Source of the DNA: Dictyobacter formicarum
Lineage (GTDB): Bacteria > Chloroflexota > Ktedonobacteria > Ktedonobacterales > Ktedonobacteraceae
DNA length: 64,000 nucleotides
Assembly (NCBI RefSeq): GCF_016587435.1
Contig: NZ_BNJJ01000008.1
Coordinates: 310,001-374,000 of the forward strand
Direction: 5' to 3'
Shown here: piece after piece, positions 1 to 9,567 of the stretch
Numbering within the stretch: the stretch's first letter is position 1
How the letters are laid out: each line of letters starts with the position of its first letter
The notes under the pieces: generated by a model
The model's database searches: none
Told to the model about the DNA's origin: nothing
The model's input: the letters and a program-made list of their open reading frames with translations, nothing else
Position numbers and translations under genes: made by a program

Positions 1-1
1 T

Positions 2-1039
2 CGGCAGAAGGTCGAGCCTCAGAAGGGCGGTCAGAAGCCCGTAGATGAGAAGGCTGCTCCTTACATTCCTCTTGCCTGGAGCAAGCACTTGCTCAATACG
101 GATCCGCCCGACCATACGCGTTTGCGCACCCTGGTGTCGAAAGCTTTTACTCCGCGCATGATCGAGCAGCTGCGCCCGCGCATCCAGCAGCTAATGGATG
201 AACTGCTCGCAGCGGTTCAGCATCAAGGAGAGATGGATCTCGTTGCCGATATTGCTGTTCCGTTGCCAATCGCGGTCATTTCGGAACTGCTAGGTATTCC
301 TGTAGAGGATCGCAAGCCCTTTCGCGCCTGGACACAGATCATCGTCCAGAGTCAGGGTGCCGCTCCCGGCCAGACGACATCCGCACTCGATGCTGAGAAA
401 AAGTTTATTCGCTATATCAAAACATTAATTGCTAGTAAGAGCGTACATCCTGACAACGACTTGACGAGTAGGCTGGTGCAGGCTGAAGAGCAAGGAGATA
501 GCCTGAGTGAGGATGAACTCATTTCGATGATCTTCTTGCTGATTACCGCTGGCCACGAAACGACGGTCAATTTGATTGGCAATGGGATGCTGGCCCTGTT
601 AGAGCATCCTGAGCAGATGCAGCTTCTGCGTGAAGATGCCAGCTTGCTCCCTGGAGCTGTCGAGGAACTGTTGCGCTATACCTCTCCGGTGACGCTGTCC
701 GCGCCACGCTGGGCGACCGAGGATGTTTCCCTGTATGGCCAGCTAATCCGCAAGGGTGAGATGGTACGGTATGCCTTGCTCGCGGCCAATGCAGATCCAC
801 AGCAGTTCTCTGATCCTGAAGTATTAAACATTCTACGCCAGGAGAACCAGCATCTGGCCTTTGGCAAGGGGATTCATTTTTGCCTGGGAGCGCCGCTGGC
901 GCGTCTGGAGGGGCAGATTGCGATTGGTACTTTGCTGCGTCGTTTCCCACATTTACGCCTGACGTGCGATCCCGCGCAACTGGCCTGGAAGGAAGGTGGC
1001 TCCTTGCGCAACCTTGTTGCCTTGCCAGTGGCGTTCTAG
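2..1039 (+). CDS. Cytochrome P450, C-terminal part (5' end outside window)
   Basis: Heme-thiolate monooxygenase of the soluble bacterial class, related to CYP107/CYP102-type families. The frame is open from base 2, so the gene starts upstream; a TTG at 89 is only an internal codon. Visible motifs are the C-helix neighbourhood NTDPPDHTRLR, the oxygen-binding I-helix AGHETT, the ExxR motif (EELLR) and the heme-ligand loop FGKGIHFCLGAPLAR, whose cysteine binds the heme iron. The C-terminus is complete. No ferredoxin or reductase gene follows; a strong hairpin closes the unit. The substrate cannot be told from sequence. Confidence 0.95.
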   Translation, partial: RQKVEPQKGGQKPVDEKAAPYIPLAWSKHLLNTDPPDHTRLRTLVSKAFTPRMIEQLRPRIQQLMDELLAAVQHQGEMDLVADIAVPLPIAVISELLGIPVEDRKPFRAWTQIIVQSQGAAPGQTTSALDAEKKFIRYIKTLIASKSVHPDNDLTSRLVQAEEQGDSLSEDELISMIFLLITAGHETTVNLIGNGMLALLEHPEQMQLLREDASLLPGAVEELLRYTSPVTLSAPRWATEDVSLYGQLIRKGEMVRYALLAANADPQQFSDPEVLNILRQENQHLAFGKGIHFCLGAPLARLEGQIAIGTLLRRFPHLRLTCDPAQLAWKEGGSLRNLVALPVAF

Positions 1040-1050
1040 CCAATTGCTAT

Positions 1051-1094
1051 CAAGCCGCAAATGTACTTGCTCAGATAAGTACGTTTGCGGCTTG
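1051..1094. terminator. Hairpin terminator after P450
   Basis: An 18-nt arm (1051-1068, CAAGCCGCAAATGTACTT) pairs with 1077-1094 with a single mismatch. It lies between the convergent P450 and glycoside hydrolase gene ends, so it could stop transcription from either side. A second inverted repeat (1122-1136 with 1149-1163, arms GTTGCACGCAATTAA) follows immediately on the hydrolase side. Confidence 0.65.
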
Positions 1095-1177
1095 ATATTT
1101 ATAATATATTAATGCATTTATGTTGCACGCAATTAAATTGTGCATAACTTAATTGTGTGCAACCTTTCAGTGATTTT

Positions 1178-2887
1178 TCATAACATATGGACACCACCGA
1201 AGCATATGTTGCTGCCGTCATCCTTACGCAGGATTGCTCCCGCTCGCCCGGGAGCAATCAGCACGCGTTGCCCATCCTCTAGCTCAAGCTCACCAGCCTG
1301 TGAGTTTTCGGAGACGATCAGGGTGAGTTTTCCGTGCTTCAATGCCTGTTGCGCTATCAGATAGGGACTATCTTGCTGTCCGTCGCGACTTTCAACTTCG
1401 AGTATTTCTTGATAGATGGCGTGAATAGCCTCTGCGCTATGTGACTGTTCGATCGGGATACCTGACCAGAAAATACGGCCTTTTTCATGGCGATATTCAC
1501 GCACATAATTATGCGCCTTTTTGACATAGGCAATTTTGTCACCACCATAGCTGAATTGATAGCTCTGCCCATTGCGTCCCTGGAGCTGCTCATAGCGTGA
1601 AACCGGTCTGATATCTTGCAGGTCATGATCAAAGTCAGCAATATGGATTGGCATAGAGAGATTGTGTTGATCTTGTCCCAGCACTCCACTTACCAGCAAG
1701 GTTGAGCCCCGTTCTACGAAAGTAAGCAAGGCTTGCCAGGCTGGCTCGGACAGATGTTGGACGCCAGGCAGAATAATCGTTTGTGGCTGCTGTTGTTGCC
1801 CGACCAGTTCCTCTAACTGCTGTTCGCTGACCATTTGGGGAATAATACCGAGATCATATCCCAGGATACGAATACTTTGTCGGGTTGCCTCAAGCGCCAG
1901 GTCAGGGCGTAAGAACCATTGTGAGTAGGGAATAATCACCCACGTGTCAGGTGGCTGCTCAGGTTCGATCACCAGCCCCTTCAGTTCCTGCATCAAGCGT
2001 CCCACCTCCTGCATCACCTTTAATTCAGGTTTCGCGCTCCCATCGGGACGTATCAGACCGATGCTATTCTCGTTGTCGCTGACCATATAGGCATTGATAT
2101 GCCAGAGCCACTGGATCAGGCCAGCGCCTCGTCCGATGAGGCCCGTCACCAGCTTGCGCTCGAGCAAGTTGGCGCACTCCTGCTCGCTGCGCCATGGCCG
2201 CATATCGACATCGCGCACCAGCATAACCCCGATCTCCTGAATGATATTGGGGCGGCCAATGTGTTTATCCAACAACATATCGCAGAGCAGGCTATCGTTA
2301 TTCCACCAGGGATGGGTCGTGCCATAATCGATGGCCGACGCATAGAATTGTGGTGAGATGCGCGAGCAGGCCTCATCCTGACCCACACCAATCAACGTGG
2401 TACATCCCGCAGCCCGCATCGCGGTAGAGATCTGTGCTGCCCAGCGAGTGAACATATCCTGTGAAAAGAACGTATAGTCCATCACCTTGAGCATATTGCG
2501 TGTCTCGGTGTTACGTGGATCGGTAGCATAATCGGCTGCTACTGGCAACGTGACCTGGTCCCAGCCAGCGAAATCCGCTGGCGTCTGGCGCCAGCGCTGC
2601 TGCAGTTCCACTATACTATAGCGTTCAGCCAACCAATCTCGAAAAGCCGCTATTTCATAGCGATCATAATTGGGGAGAGGACGCTGGCTGAAGATAGTTT
2701 TGGGATCACCGAAACTTGGCTCATTGATGAGATCCCAGGAAAGCAACTGCACCTGCGCATACCGACGGGCGAGCATGGTTACAAAGTCTTGCTGGCCCTG
2801 CACTGAGCGAGGATCTAACCAGGGATTACACCCCATAGGTGCGAACGTAAGCACAATAGTACTTGAACAACGAAAAAAAGAGGCCAA
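1178..2887 (-). pseudogene. Glycoside hydrolase, C-terminal fragment split by IS4 element
   Basis: C-terminal part of a large (beta/alpha)8-type glycoside hydrolase resembling GH5/GH42-like enzymes. Genuine gene sequence covers 1178-2833; the last codons, up to 2887, come from the insertion sequence. It carries the probable acid/base motif SWDLINEPSFGD and a likely nucleophile stretch IIQEIGVM, so both catalytic glutamates sit in this half. The other half is at 4322-5752. Removing 2834-4360 (1527 bp, a multiple of three) rejoins the frames as ..PPLFEGCNPWLDP.., giving about 1015 residues. The substrate is unknown; the adjacent sugar ABC transporter suggests an oligosaccharide. This half has no start site of its own and is probably not made. 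Confidence 0.85.
2823..2833. repeat. Target-site duplication, left copy
   Basis: GGATTACACCC abuts the left end of the IS element and is repeated exactly at 4350-4360 beyond the right end. Eleven base pairs is typical of IS4-family insertion. Confidence 0.9.
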
Positions 2888-4349
2888 ACACGGTCTTTCT
2901 CTGGTATCGTTACAAAAACCAAAACGTGACGAAGGAGAAAAACCATGTCAAGCCGACCCCATCATACGCAAAAATGTCTGACAGAGCAATCCCTGGGCCA
3001 GATGGATGATGCCCAATGGCAAGAGATCATTGCCCTTTTACCGCCGGACGTCAATGAGCAAGCCTTCATCCATCACGCTTTTACACGCGCCAATGGATTG
3101 CGGTGCCCAACCGATTTGCTGCGTGGCATTTTTGCCTATGTGTTTTGCCTGGGTTCTTTCCGTGAGGTCGGAACCTGGTCAGTGAGCACGGGACTCAGTA
3201 CCAATGGAGCCCGTTCGTGGGCCAAACGGACACGTCAATCCTCCAGTTGGTTGCTTGCGATCGTGCAAACGCTGTTGGTGTCCACTCAGCCAGAGGAGGT
3301 ACTGGATCTGCCCAAGGACTTCACCGGACGAATCCGTCTGGTAGATGCCACCCATCTCCGCACCTGGAAACGCTCGGGAGAAAGTCGCCGTTTGCACTGC
3401 AGTTATGATCTGCTTGGCAAACGGTTAGACCAGGTTCTGTTGACGGATCACCATGTAGGCGAAGGGCTCAAACACTTCCATGGACATCGTGGAGACATCT
3501 TTGTCGGTGACAGTGCCTATTGTCGTCGCCAAGCGATCCTCGATCAACTGGATGAAGGGGTCGATGTCGTGACCCGTTTGCATTGGTCCACTATGCCGTT
3601 GCTTGAGGCCGACGGCCAGACGCCATTTGATCTCTCTGGCTGGCTGAGCCAATTGGAGCCAACCGGCAAGGGAGAAGCCAGCGTCGTGTTCCAGGTGCGG
3701 AAGCGTCAGCAGCCTATGCGCCTGCTGGCGGTTCATCTGAGCCCTGAGGCGGCCAAACGAGCGCACAGCAAGCGCAAGGCCAAGGCACGCAAGAATGGGA
3801 GCACCAACCAGGCATTGACGATCCAGATCGCTGATTGGTTGGTGGTGCTCACGTCTCTGCCCGCAGATCATTGGTCAGCAGAGCAGGTGCTGATGCTGTA
3901 TCGCACGCGCTGGCAGATAGAACTGCTCTTCAAGCGCATCAAGCAACTGGTGCGTTTGCACCGATTGCGCAGTGAACACTTCCAAAGCAATCAAGCGGTC
4001 TTGGCTGCCATGATGGTAGGCTGGATCTTACTGGAACAGCAAGTCAGCCAAGTGCGTCGTGCATTGCCAAGCAAGCCGACAAAGCACGCAGCCGGACCAG
4101 TGAGTACCTGGGCGATATGTGCTCTGCTCGCTCAAAGCCTACGCACAATGATCGTGGGCACTTGGACGTGGTCGCAGATTCGAGCGTCACTGTCACAGTT
4201 GCACCCTGTGCTGATGTATCATCCACAAAACCGCGTACATCAGGAATCAGAGACGGTCACGCAACTGGCCCAGACGCTGTATCTCTCATCCTTATGAGGT
4301 CTCTTTCGTTGATTCAATTGTTCATGTACTGCTTACGTTCGCACCTATG
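2834..4349 (+). mobile_element. IS4-family insertion sequence (1516 bp)
   Basis: Complete element bounded by perfect 20-bp inverted repeats, CATAGGTGCGAACGTAAGCA at 2834-2853 and its complement at 4330-4349; homology continues imperfectly inward (for example TGAACAA). The ends begin with CAT, as in IS231-like members of the IS4 family, and the 11-bp flanking duplication agrees. It contains one transposase gene and no passenger. It sits inside a glycoside hydrolase gene, and the identical duplications suggest a fairly recent insertion. Confidence 0.95.
2945..4297 (+). CDS. IS4-family DDE transposase
   Basis: A 450-residue transposase that cuts and joins the element ends. The RNase H-like DDE core is visible: first Asp in RLVDATHLRTW (about residue 134), second Asp in FVGDSAYCRR (about 189), and the catalytic Glu in the YRTRWQIELLFKRIK signature (about 328), which is the Y-(2)-R-(3)-E-(6)-K motif of IS4. 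A strong ribosome site, GAAGGAG, precedes the ATG. The frame is intact, so the element may still be active. Confidence 0.95.
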   Translation: MSSRPHHTQKCLTEQSLGQMDDAQWQEIIALLPPDVNEQAFIHHAFTRANGLRCPTDLLRGIFAYVFCLGSFREVGTWSVSTGLSTNGARSWAKRTRQSSSWLLAIVQTLLVSTQPEEVLDLPKDFTGRIRLVDATHLRTWKRSGESRRLHCSYDLLGKRLDQVLLTDHHVGEGLKHFHGHRGDIFVGDSAYCRRQAILDQLDEGVDVVTRLHWSTMPLLEADGQTPFDLSGWLSQLEPTGKGEASVVFQVRKRQQPMRLLAVHLSPEAAKRAHSKRKAKARKNGSTNQALTIQIADWLVVLTSLPADHWSAEQVLMLYRTRWQIELLFKRIKQLVRLHRLRSEHFQSNQAVLAAMMVGWILLEQQVSQVRRALPSKPTKHAAGPVSTWAICALLAQSLRTMIVGTWTWSQIRASLSQLHPVLMYHPQNRVHQESETVTQLAQTLYLSSL

Positions 4350-5752
4350 GGATTACACCCCTCAAAGAGGGGAGGATAAAAAGAGAAGAAGGTGAAGATA
4401 ACCTGGATTTGATGTTTACAGGCCGTCATGACGAAGGCATCAAGTGCCCTGAGCGCCGACTCATTGATGCGCCCCGGGTCCGCCGTCATGTCGCGCCAGC
4501 CAGTCCAGATGCCTGTACGGATGGTATTGACACCGGCTTGCTTCATTTCCGCGAAGTCGGTGTCCCAGCGGGCTGGATTGGGCTGGGCCAGAAACTTGCG
4601 CTGCACTTTACTATCCATATAAGTAGTGCCATAGAGAAGGAAGGGCGTGCCCTGTTGATAAAAATAATCCCGACCGACCTCTAAACGCTGAGTAGCGCTG
4701 GCTTCCACCAGGGTCGCATCCCAGTACCAGAAACCTGTTTTCTCATGCCACTCCAGGCCCTGCTCATCTTCGAAGCATACTTCCACTGTGTAGAGCCCCG
4801 CATCCTGCAGAGGGCTGGTTAGCTGAAAACTGCACTCCCGCACATACGGGGACCCTGGCAGTTCGGCCTTGAAGGTCTGCGCAACGCTCCTTTGAGGCGT
4901 GAAGACCGTGATTTCTGCGTAATGGGTCTGGCGTGAGCGTGAGGAAACGATCAGCGAGGGAGTTTCTCCCAGACGATAGCAGGCCTGCTGTGGCCACACC
5001 TGGAGTACAGTTGCTCCACCCGCTGCTTGACGTATACATTTCTGGATATGGGTCGCGATGGATAACCACGCTTCGGGGGCAGCGGGTTTCCAGGGAGAGA
5101 GCAGCCAACGCCCGCCTTGAAAACGTCCAGATTGCTGGTCTAGTAGTGAAATCAACGTGGCCAGATGGCCGCTTCCCTGATCAGGAGATTGATGGTCCAG
5201 ATGGAGCAAAGGCGTTAAGAGAGTATCGAATGGACCTGCCGACCCCATTTCTTCTGGATGATCAGAGACCTGGGTGAGTTTGGGATAAAATGACCAGCAT
5301 TGACCAGCTTGAGCAGTTGTTAGCAATTGGGTGTGCGATGAGAAAGAGCCTGTGACTGCGGTGGCATTCAAGCGCAAAGCTGTCTCGGGGAGTTGTAGCG
5401 CAAAAGATGGCCCCAGATAGAGTTGCTGTGTATACGCCTGTTGCTCAACTTCAACGGTGCCGTTCTCACGCACAGGACGTGTGAATGGCACGCCACCAAA
5501 TATCGCCATATTTCCGCCGTGCTCAAGAAACTCTATAATCGCGGGCCAGGCGTCTTTGGGAAAATAGGGTCCATGGAATGAAATAAAGAGCTCAGCATTT
5601 TCCTGTAGCGCAGTACACAACGCTGCTGCATCCGCAAAACACGCCTCACCAGGGATAAGCTGCACCAGGGTCTCGGGTGAATACCAATCAGGATATGTCG
5701 GATCGGAAAAAACAATAATATTCATTTGCCTATAAGTTTGTGTTTGCTCCAT
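4322..5752 (-). pseudogene. Glycoside hydrolase, N-terminal fragment split by IS4 element
   Basis: First part of the disrupted hydrolase, ending in a few residues read from the IS. The N-terminal region has a ThuA/glutamine-amidotransferase-like look (LFISFHGPYFPKD, GGNMAIFGGVPF), followed by a beta-sandwich-like stretch and then the start of a TIM barrel (QAGVNTIRTGIWTGW, QVIFTFFSFYPPLF). The catalytic glutamates are in the other fragment, so this piece alone should be inactive. No signal peptide is seen, so the intact enzyme was probably cytoplasmic and acted on imported oligosaccharide. It is the last gene after the ABC permeases; start ATG at 5752, or the in-frame ATG nine codons on. Confidence 0.85.
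4350..4360. repeat. Target-site duplication, right copy
   Basis: Second copy of GGATTACACCC, directly after the right inverted repeat of the IS4 element. Its coding sense on the minus strand continues the interrupted hydrolase frame. Confidence 0.9.
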
Positions 5753-5808
5753 AGGAGTTCTCTCTAAATACTAAATATCAGGTAGATGGTAGTATTATCT
5801 GCTAAGTT

Positions 5809-5844
5809 GTAGGTAAACCCAAAGACAAAGCAGGGTTTACCTAC
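5809..5844. terminator. Hairpin between ABC permease and hydrolase genes
   Basis: Arms GTAGGTAAACCC (5809-5820) and its exact complement (5833-5844) form a 12-bp stem with a 12-nt loop. It could partly terminate or punctuate the minus-strand operon before the hydrolase gene. There is no clear T-run, so the role is uncertain. Confidence 0.5.
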
Positions 5845-5859
5845 CTGGATATTTCATGA

Positions 5860-6765
5860 CTACTTTACATCAGCAATCGCGACACCACTATCGATATAGC
5901 GCTGTCCGAGTGCATAGAGCACAACAGGTACTACCAATGCGACCAGTGTCGCCGCCATCAGTTGTGGATCAACTGATTTAAAAGGGTTAGAGAAGAAGAG
6001 TAACCCCAGGGGTACGGTACGGTTCGCATCACTACTGAGGTAGATCAATGGCCCCCACGCGTCGCGCCAGCTACTCAAGAACGTAAAAATAGCTACCACA
6101 ATGATGACCGGCCGTGACTGTGGCAGAATCATGTTCCAGAAGATACGGAAGCTACCACAGCCATCAATACGTGCAGCCTCATCGATGTCGCGTGGCAGAC
6201 CGATGAAGAATTGCCTGAACAGGAAGATGTTAAAAGCACTGCCAAAGAGCTGCGGCACCATAATTGGCAGATAAGTATCAATCCAGCCGAGATTTCTAAA
6301 AATGATGTAGAGCGGGATTGTATACATCTGGGCTGGAATCATCATGGTTGCCAGTAGCAGAATAAAGAGTGGAGTACGCCCACGGAAACGGAAGCGTGCA
6401 AAGCCATAAGCGACAATGGCTGATGAAAAAGTTGTAGCTATAACAGCAAAGACGGCCAACCAGACACTATTGAATATATAGTGAGCGAAATTATATTGGG
6501 TAAAGACCTCAACATAGTTGGACCACTGCACTGGATTAGGAATCCACTGAATGGGAATGGCAAAATACTGAAACTCATTCTTCAATGAAGAAGAGACCAG
6601 CCAGAGAAAAGGCATCAAAATCATCAGGCTAAGTACGATCAGGACAGCGTATGTCCAGATATAACTCAAACGCAGCAATTGTCGGCCTCGTTGTTGTCGT
6701 TTCTGATTAAAGGTCCGTGTTGTTGTAGAAGAAGACGGACTTCCAGCCCTCTGTATCGTACTCAT
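5860..6765 (-). CDS. Sugar ABC transporter permease, MalG type
   Basis: Inner-membrane subunit of a carbohydrate importer (CUT1 family), about 301 residues with six predicted membrane segments. The EAA loop that docks onto the ATPase is visible as EAARIDGCGSFRIFWNMILP. I chose the ATG at 6765 (MSTIQRAG), which has AAGGCGAG just upstream, over the GTG at 6825. It lies 83 bp after the MalF-type permease and before the hydrolase. No ATPase gene is in the locus; CUT1 systems often borrow a shared MsmK-like ATPase encoded elsewhere. Confidence 0.95.
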   Translation of the reverse strand: MSTIQRAGSPSSSTTTRTFNQKRQQRGRQLLRLSYIWTYAVLIVLSLMILMPFLWLVSSSLKNEFQYFAIPIQWIPNPVQWSNYVEVFTQYNFAHYIFNSVWLAVFAVIATTFSSAIVAYGFARFRFRGRTPLFILLLATMMIPAQMYTIPLYIIFRNLGWIDTYLPIMVPQLFGSAFNIFLFRQFFIGLPRDIDEAARIDGCGSFRIFWNMILPQSRPVIIVVAIFTFLSSWRDAWGPLIYLSSDANRTVPLGLLFFSNPFKSVDPQLMAATLVALVVPVVLYALGQRYIDSGVAIADVK

Positions 6766-6848
6766 AAGCTCGCCTTTCGTCTTTATCCTCCTTATTGAAG
6801 AGGGATAACATTGTCTTGTCTCCACCAGGCTTTCCTGTCATATGTTTA

Positions 6849-7865
6849 TTAGTTCTCTTGCTCGCTATAATGACTGAAGCGGATCGACACGAGTACCAAC
6901 AATGTCAGGATTAATGTGATGGCAAAGACGGTTACCGATAATGCCGAGGCATAGCCATAGTCATTGGAGATGAAAGCACGTCGGTAAATGTAGGTTAGAA
7001 ACACAGCCAGACTATTATGATAGCCCAGTGGATTGCCGGTACTGACAGTTCCTTGATTGGAAGCAAAGACCAGCGGAGTTTCAAAGACCTGAATGTGCCC
7101 GATGAGAGTCAGGATGGTATTGAAGACGATAACTGGTATAAGCAAAGGAACCGTAATCTGCCAGAAGGTAGCCCATTTCCCAGCTCCGTCGATCCTTGCC
7201 GCCTCATAGTATGTCTCTGAAATGCCTTTCAATCCGGCCAGGAAGATCAACATGGTGCCTCCGATAAACCAGAAGTTGACCATAATCATAGCCACCACGC
7301 TAATCCAGGGACGATTATAATCGCCCAACCAGTTGACGGGTGCGATGTGAAACAGGCTAAGGAATACATTTGCCAGGCCGTTTTGTCCAGAAGCAAAAAT
7401 GGCTTTAAAGAGTTTCGCGATCGCCACACCTACAAGGAGACTTGGGATATACAGGACCGTACGAAAGAAATGGTTACCGGGGAAACTACGATTGAGCAGT
7501 AGTGCCAGTCCCAGGCCGCCAACAATGCTGATTATTGTTGCGCCTGACACGTAGAAGACCATATTTATACAGGCCTGTACAAAGATAGGATCACGCGTCA
7601 GGATATCCTGATAGTTTTTGAAACCAATCCAGGTTGGATCATTGAACAGATTGAATTTGGTGAAACTATAGTAGAAGGTCTGGGTAATTGGCCAGAGCCC
7701 CAGCAGCAGAAAACCAATCAGCCAGGGACTGATATAGAGATAGCCTTTCAGGGCTTCACTGTGCCACAGTCGCTGGAAGAAATTTGGCCTTTTGAAGGAA
7801 TTTGAAGATGAGCGACTGGACAGCGTAGGTTGATGTTGTGATGTCGATATCATGGGCCAGTTCAC
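6849..7865 (-). CDS. Sugar ABC transporter permease, MalF/UgpA type
   Basis: Partner permease of the CUT1 importer, 338 residues. After a hydrophilic N-terminus come about six membrane helices (starting at GYLYISPWLIGFLLLGLWPI) and the EAA loop EAARIDGAGKWATFWQITVP. The start may be the GTG at 7865 or the in-frame ATG at 7853; neither has a strong ribosome site. It is separated from the solute-binding protein gene by a 20-bp-stem hairpin, an arrangement like the REP hairpin between malE and malF of enterobacteria. Confidence 0.94.
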   Translation of the reverse strand: MNWPMISTSQHQPTLSSRSSSNSFKRPNFFQRLWHSEALKGYLYISPWLIGFLLLGLWPITQTFYYSFTKFNLFNDPTWIGFKNYQDILTRDPIFVQACINMVFYVSGATIISIVGGLGLALLLNRSFPGNHFFRTVLYIPSLLVGVAIAKLFKAIFASGQNGLANVFLSLFHIAPVNWLGDYNRPWISVVAMIMVNFWFIGGTMLIFLAGLKGISETYYEAARIDGAGKWATFWQITVPLLIPVIVFNTILTLIGHIQVFETPLVFASNQGTVSTGNPLGYHNSLAVFLTYIYRRAFISNDYGYASALSVTVFAITLILTLLVLVSIRFSHYSEQEN

Positions 7866-7947
7866 TTTCTAACCGAGCATTTGATTCCCAGCTTGATAGC
7901 CTTTTCTTTGCATGCGCTTAAACATGACGGCTCTTAAAATGTCTTCC

Positions 7948-7996
7948 ATTCAGTGGTGCATACAGAGTGCATTGCGCTCTGTATGCACCACTGAAT
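7948..7996. repeat. Perfect hairpin, CAGTGGTGCA repeat family (copy 1)
   Basis: ATTCAGTGGTGCATACAGAG (7948-7967) pairs exactly with 7977-7996 around a 9-nt loop. The outer part (CAGTGGTGCA .. TGCACCACTGAATAAAAAA) recurs near 46871 and 52982, so this is a dispersed intergenic element. Position between the binding-protein and permease genes suggests mRNA stabilisation or partial termination that would keep binding-protein levels high (inference). Confidence 0.8.
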
Positions 7997-8056
7997 AAAA
8001 AAGGCTCGGACGGGCACATGCACGCCCGCACCGCCTCGGTGCAATTTTGCTGCAGG

Positions 8057-9358
8057 CTATGCAGAGGCGAGGATTGAATTGCCCTGCTGTTCCATTTTGG
8101 CTGCGGCCTGTGCAGGCGTTAATTTTCCTGTCATCATGTCGGTGATAATATCGCCGATGGTGGTGGCAAGCTGGTCTTTTGGCGTCATCAAGTTTGGCTG
8201 GAAAGACTGGAAGGCTGTTATCATCGTTGGTGCAAATTTCGCTGGCTGGAGATAGGTGCTCATTTCTGCGAAAGCCTTCTTTTCAGCGGGAATATCACTG
8301 AATTTGGCGAAGCTGATTTCAGGGTCTGTTTGTGTGGCCCACTTCAGGAATTCCCAGGCCTGCTGCTGGTTTTTACTGTTTTTGTAGATAGCCAGGCTAT
8401 TTACGCCACCAGTAATGACAGGCTGTTTGATGGTGAAGATCGGTGTAATGCCATAATTGGGGTTTTTGGCCATGTCCGAGAAGAGCCAGGGGCCGACACG
8501 GGCGAAGGCGATTTTTCCTGTATCCAAAGCACCAAGGTCGAAGGACCAGGGGCCATTGCTCAGTTCATTGAAGGGTGGGGCCATTTTCTCTGTGAACAGA
8601 CTCTGGTAATCCGTCAGGCCTTGAATGCCTTCGGGCGTATTGATGGTGACTTTGGTTGGGTTTACTGGATTGTCAAAAGCTTTGCCGCCATTCATGCGCA
8701 CAAACATGTCGTAATCCAGGATGTCAGTTGGATTGATTGCATACTGTACACCCTTGCCGTTCTGGATCTTTGTCAGCTTTTTGGCCATGGTCTTGAACTC
8801 ATCGAAGGTCATGGCTTTAACTGGATCGGGGGTTGCGATACCAGCCGCGTCGAGCAGCGCTTTATTATAGCCGAGAACAGAAATTGAGGTACCAATTGGG
8901 AGGGCGAAGGTTTTGCCATTCCACTGGCTCAAGCTAATGGTCGTTGGACTTAGCGATTTGGATGCATCGTTATAATCAGAAAACGAGTTCAGGTCAACCA
9001 ATGCACCACTGTCAAAATAAGAGGGTGCCATACCACTAGACATACCAATGATGTCATATGCGTTACCACCAGCTGTGGTGGTTTTTAATTTATCCCAGTA
9101 GTTACCCCAGGGGAGAATTTCAGGCTTTACATGAATATTGGGATGGGCTTTTTCAAAATCTTTAATCCATGCCTTCATGGCATTGTCTTTTGCAGGGGTA
9201 TTGCTCCACCAGCCGAATGTCAGAGTTACAGGACCCGAGCTGGAATTGCCGCCAGAGTTGCCGCCACAGGCCGCCAGCAGGCTTCCACCCACTCCTGCTG
9301 CCATCGCAATTTTTCCGCTTTGCGTGATGAAGCGTCGTCGTGACACTGAGAAATCCAT
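8057..9358 (-). CDS. Sugar ABC transporter solute-binding lipoprotein
   Basis: Extracellular carbohydrate-binding protein (family 1, MalE-like), about 433 residues. The N-terminus carries a TAT-like motif SRRRFITQ, then a hydrophobic stretch and the lipobox LLAAC, so it is probably exported folded and anchored by lipid at the cysteine. A Gly/Ser/Asn linker follows, then the binding fold starting VTLTFGWWSNTPAKD. The ATG at 9358 is favoured because AAGGAG lies eight bases upstream; a GTG nine bases earlier would overlap the ribosome site. First structural gene of the sugar locus, reading away from the LacI gene; the sugar bound is unknown. Confidence 0.95.
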   Translation of the reverse strand: MDFSVSRRRFITQSGKIAMAAGVGGSLLAACGGNSGGNSSSGPVTLTFGWWSNTPAKDNAMKAWIKDFEKAHPNIHVKPEILPWGNYWDKLKTTTAGGNAYDIIGMSSGMAPSYFDSGALVDLNSFSDYNDASKSLSPTTISLSQWNGKTFALPIGTSISVLGYNKALLDAAGIATPDPVKAMTFDEFKTMAKKLTKIQNGKGVQYAINPTDILDYDMFVRMNGGKAFDNPVNPTKVTINTPEGIQGLTDYQSLFTEKMAPPFNELSNGPWSFDLGALDTGKIAFARVGPWLFSDMAKNPNYGITPIFTIKQPVITGGVNSLAIYKNSKNQQQAWEFLKWATQTDPEISFAKFSDIPAEKKAFAEMSTYLQPAKFAPTMITAFQSFQPNLMTPKDQLATTIGDIITDMMTGKLTPAQAAAKMEQQGNSILASA

Positions 9359-9441
9359 ATGAATCACTCCTTCGTGTAAATAAAGATGGACCCGAATGTA
9401 GCCAATTACTTAGCAGGACAAAATGTCAAGCGTAGGTATAA

Positions 9442-9454
9442 ACAACAGTGTTGT
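9442..9454. promoter_or_regulatory. Palindrome upstream of solute-binding protein gene
   Basis: ACAACAGTGTTGT is a perfect 13-bp palindrome 84 bp before the solute-binding protein start, in the only sizeable gap between that gene and the LacI gene. It could be an operator for the sugar operon, but it does not match the palindromes in front of the LacI gene. Confidence 0.35.
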
Positions 9455-9567
9455 ATAGAAAAGGATGTATCTTTGCAGGAGCAGCGCTTTTGCAAAAAGG
9501 AAGCATCCCTGGCCTGGCATAATTATTACGTTTTAGGTAGTGTGCAAATGGTGTTTGCTGGCGTTTA

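Noticed and set aside
567..1043. Minus-strand ORF of 158 codons inside the P450 gene
   Set aside because: Antisense to a clear cytochrome P450 with intact motifs; composition is Arg/Pro-rich like other shadow frames.
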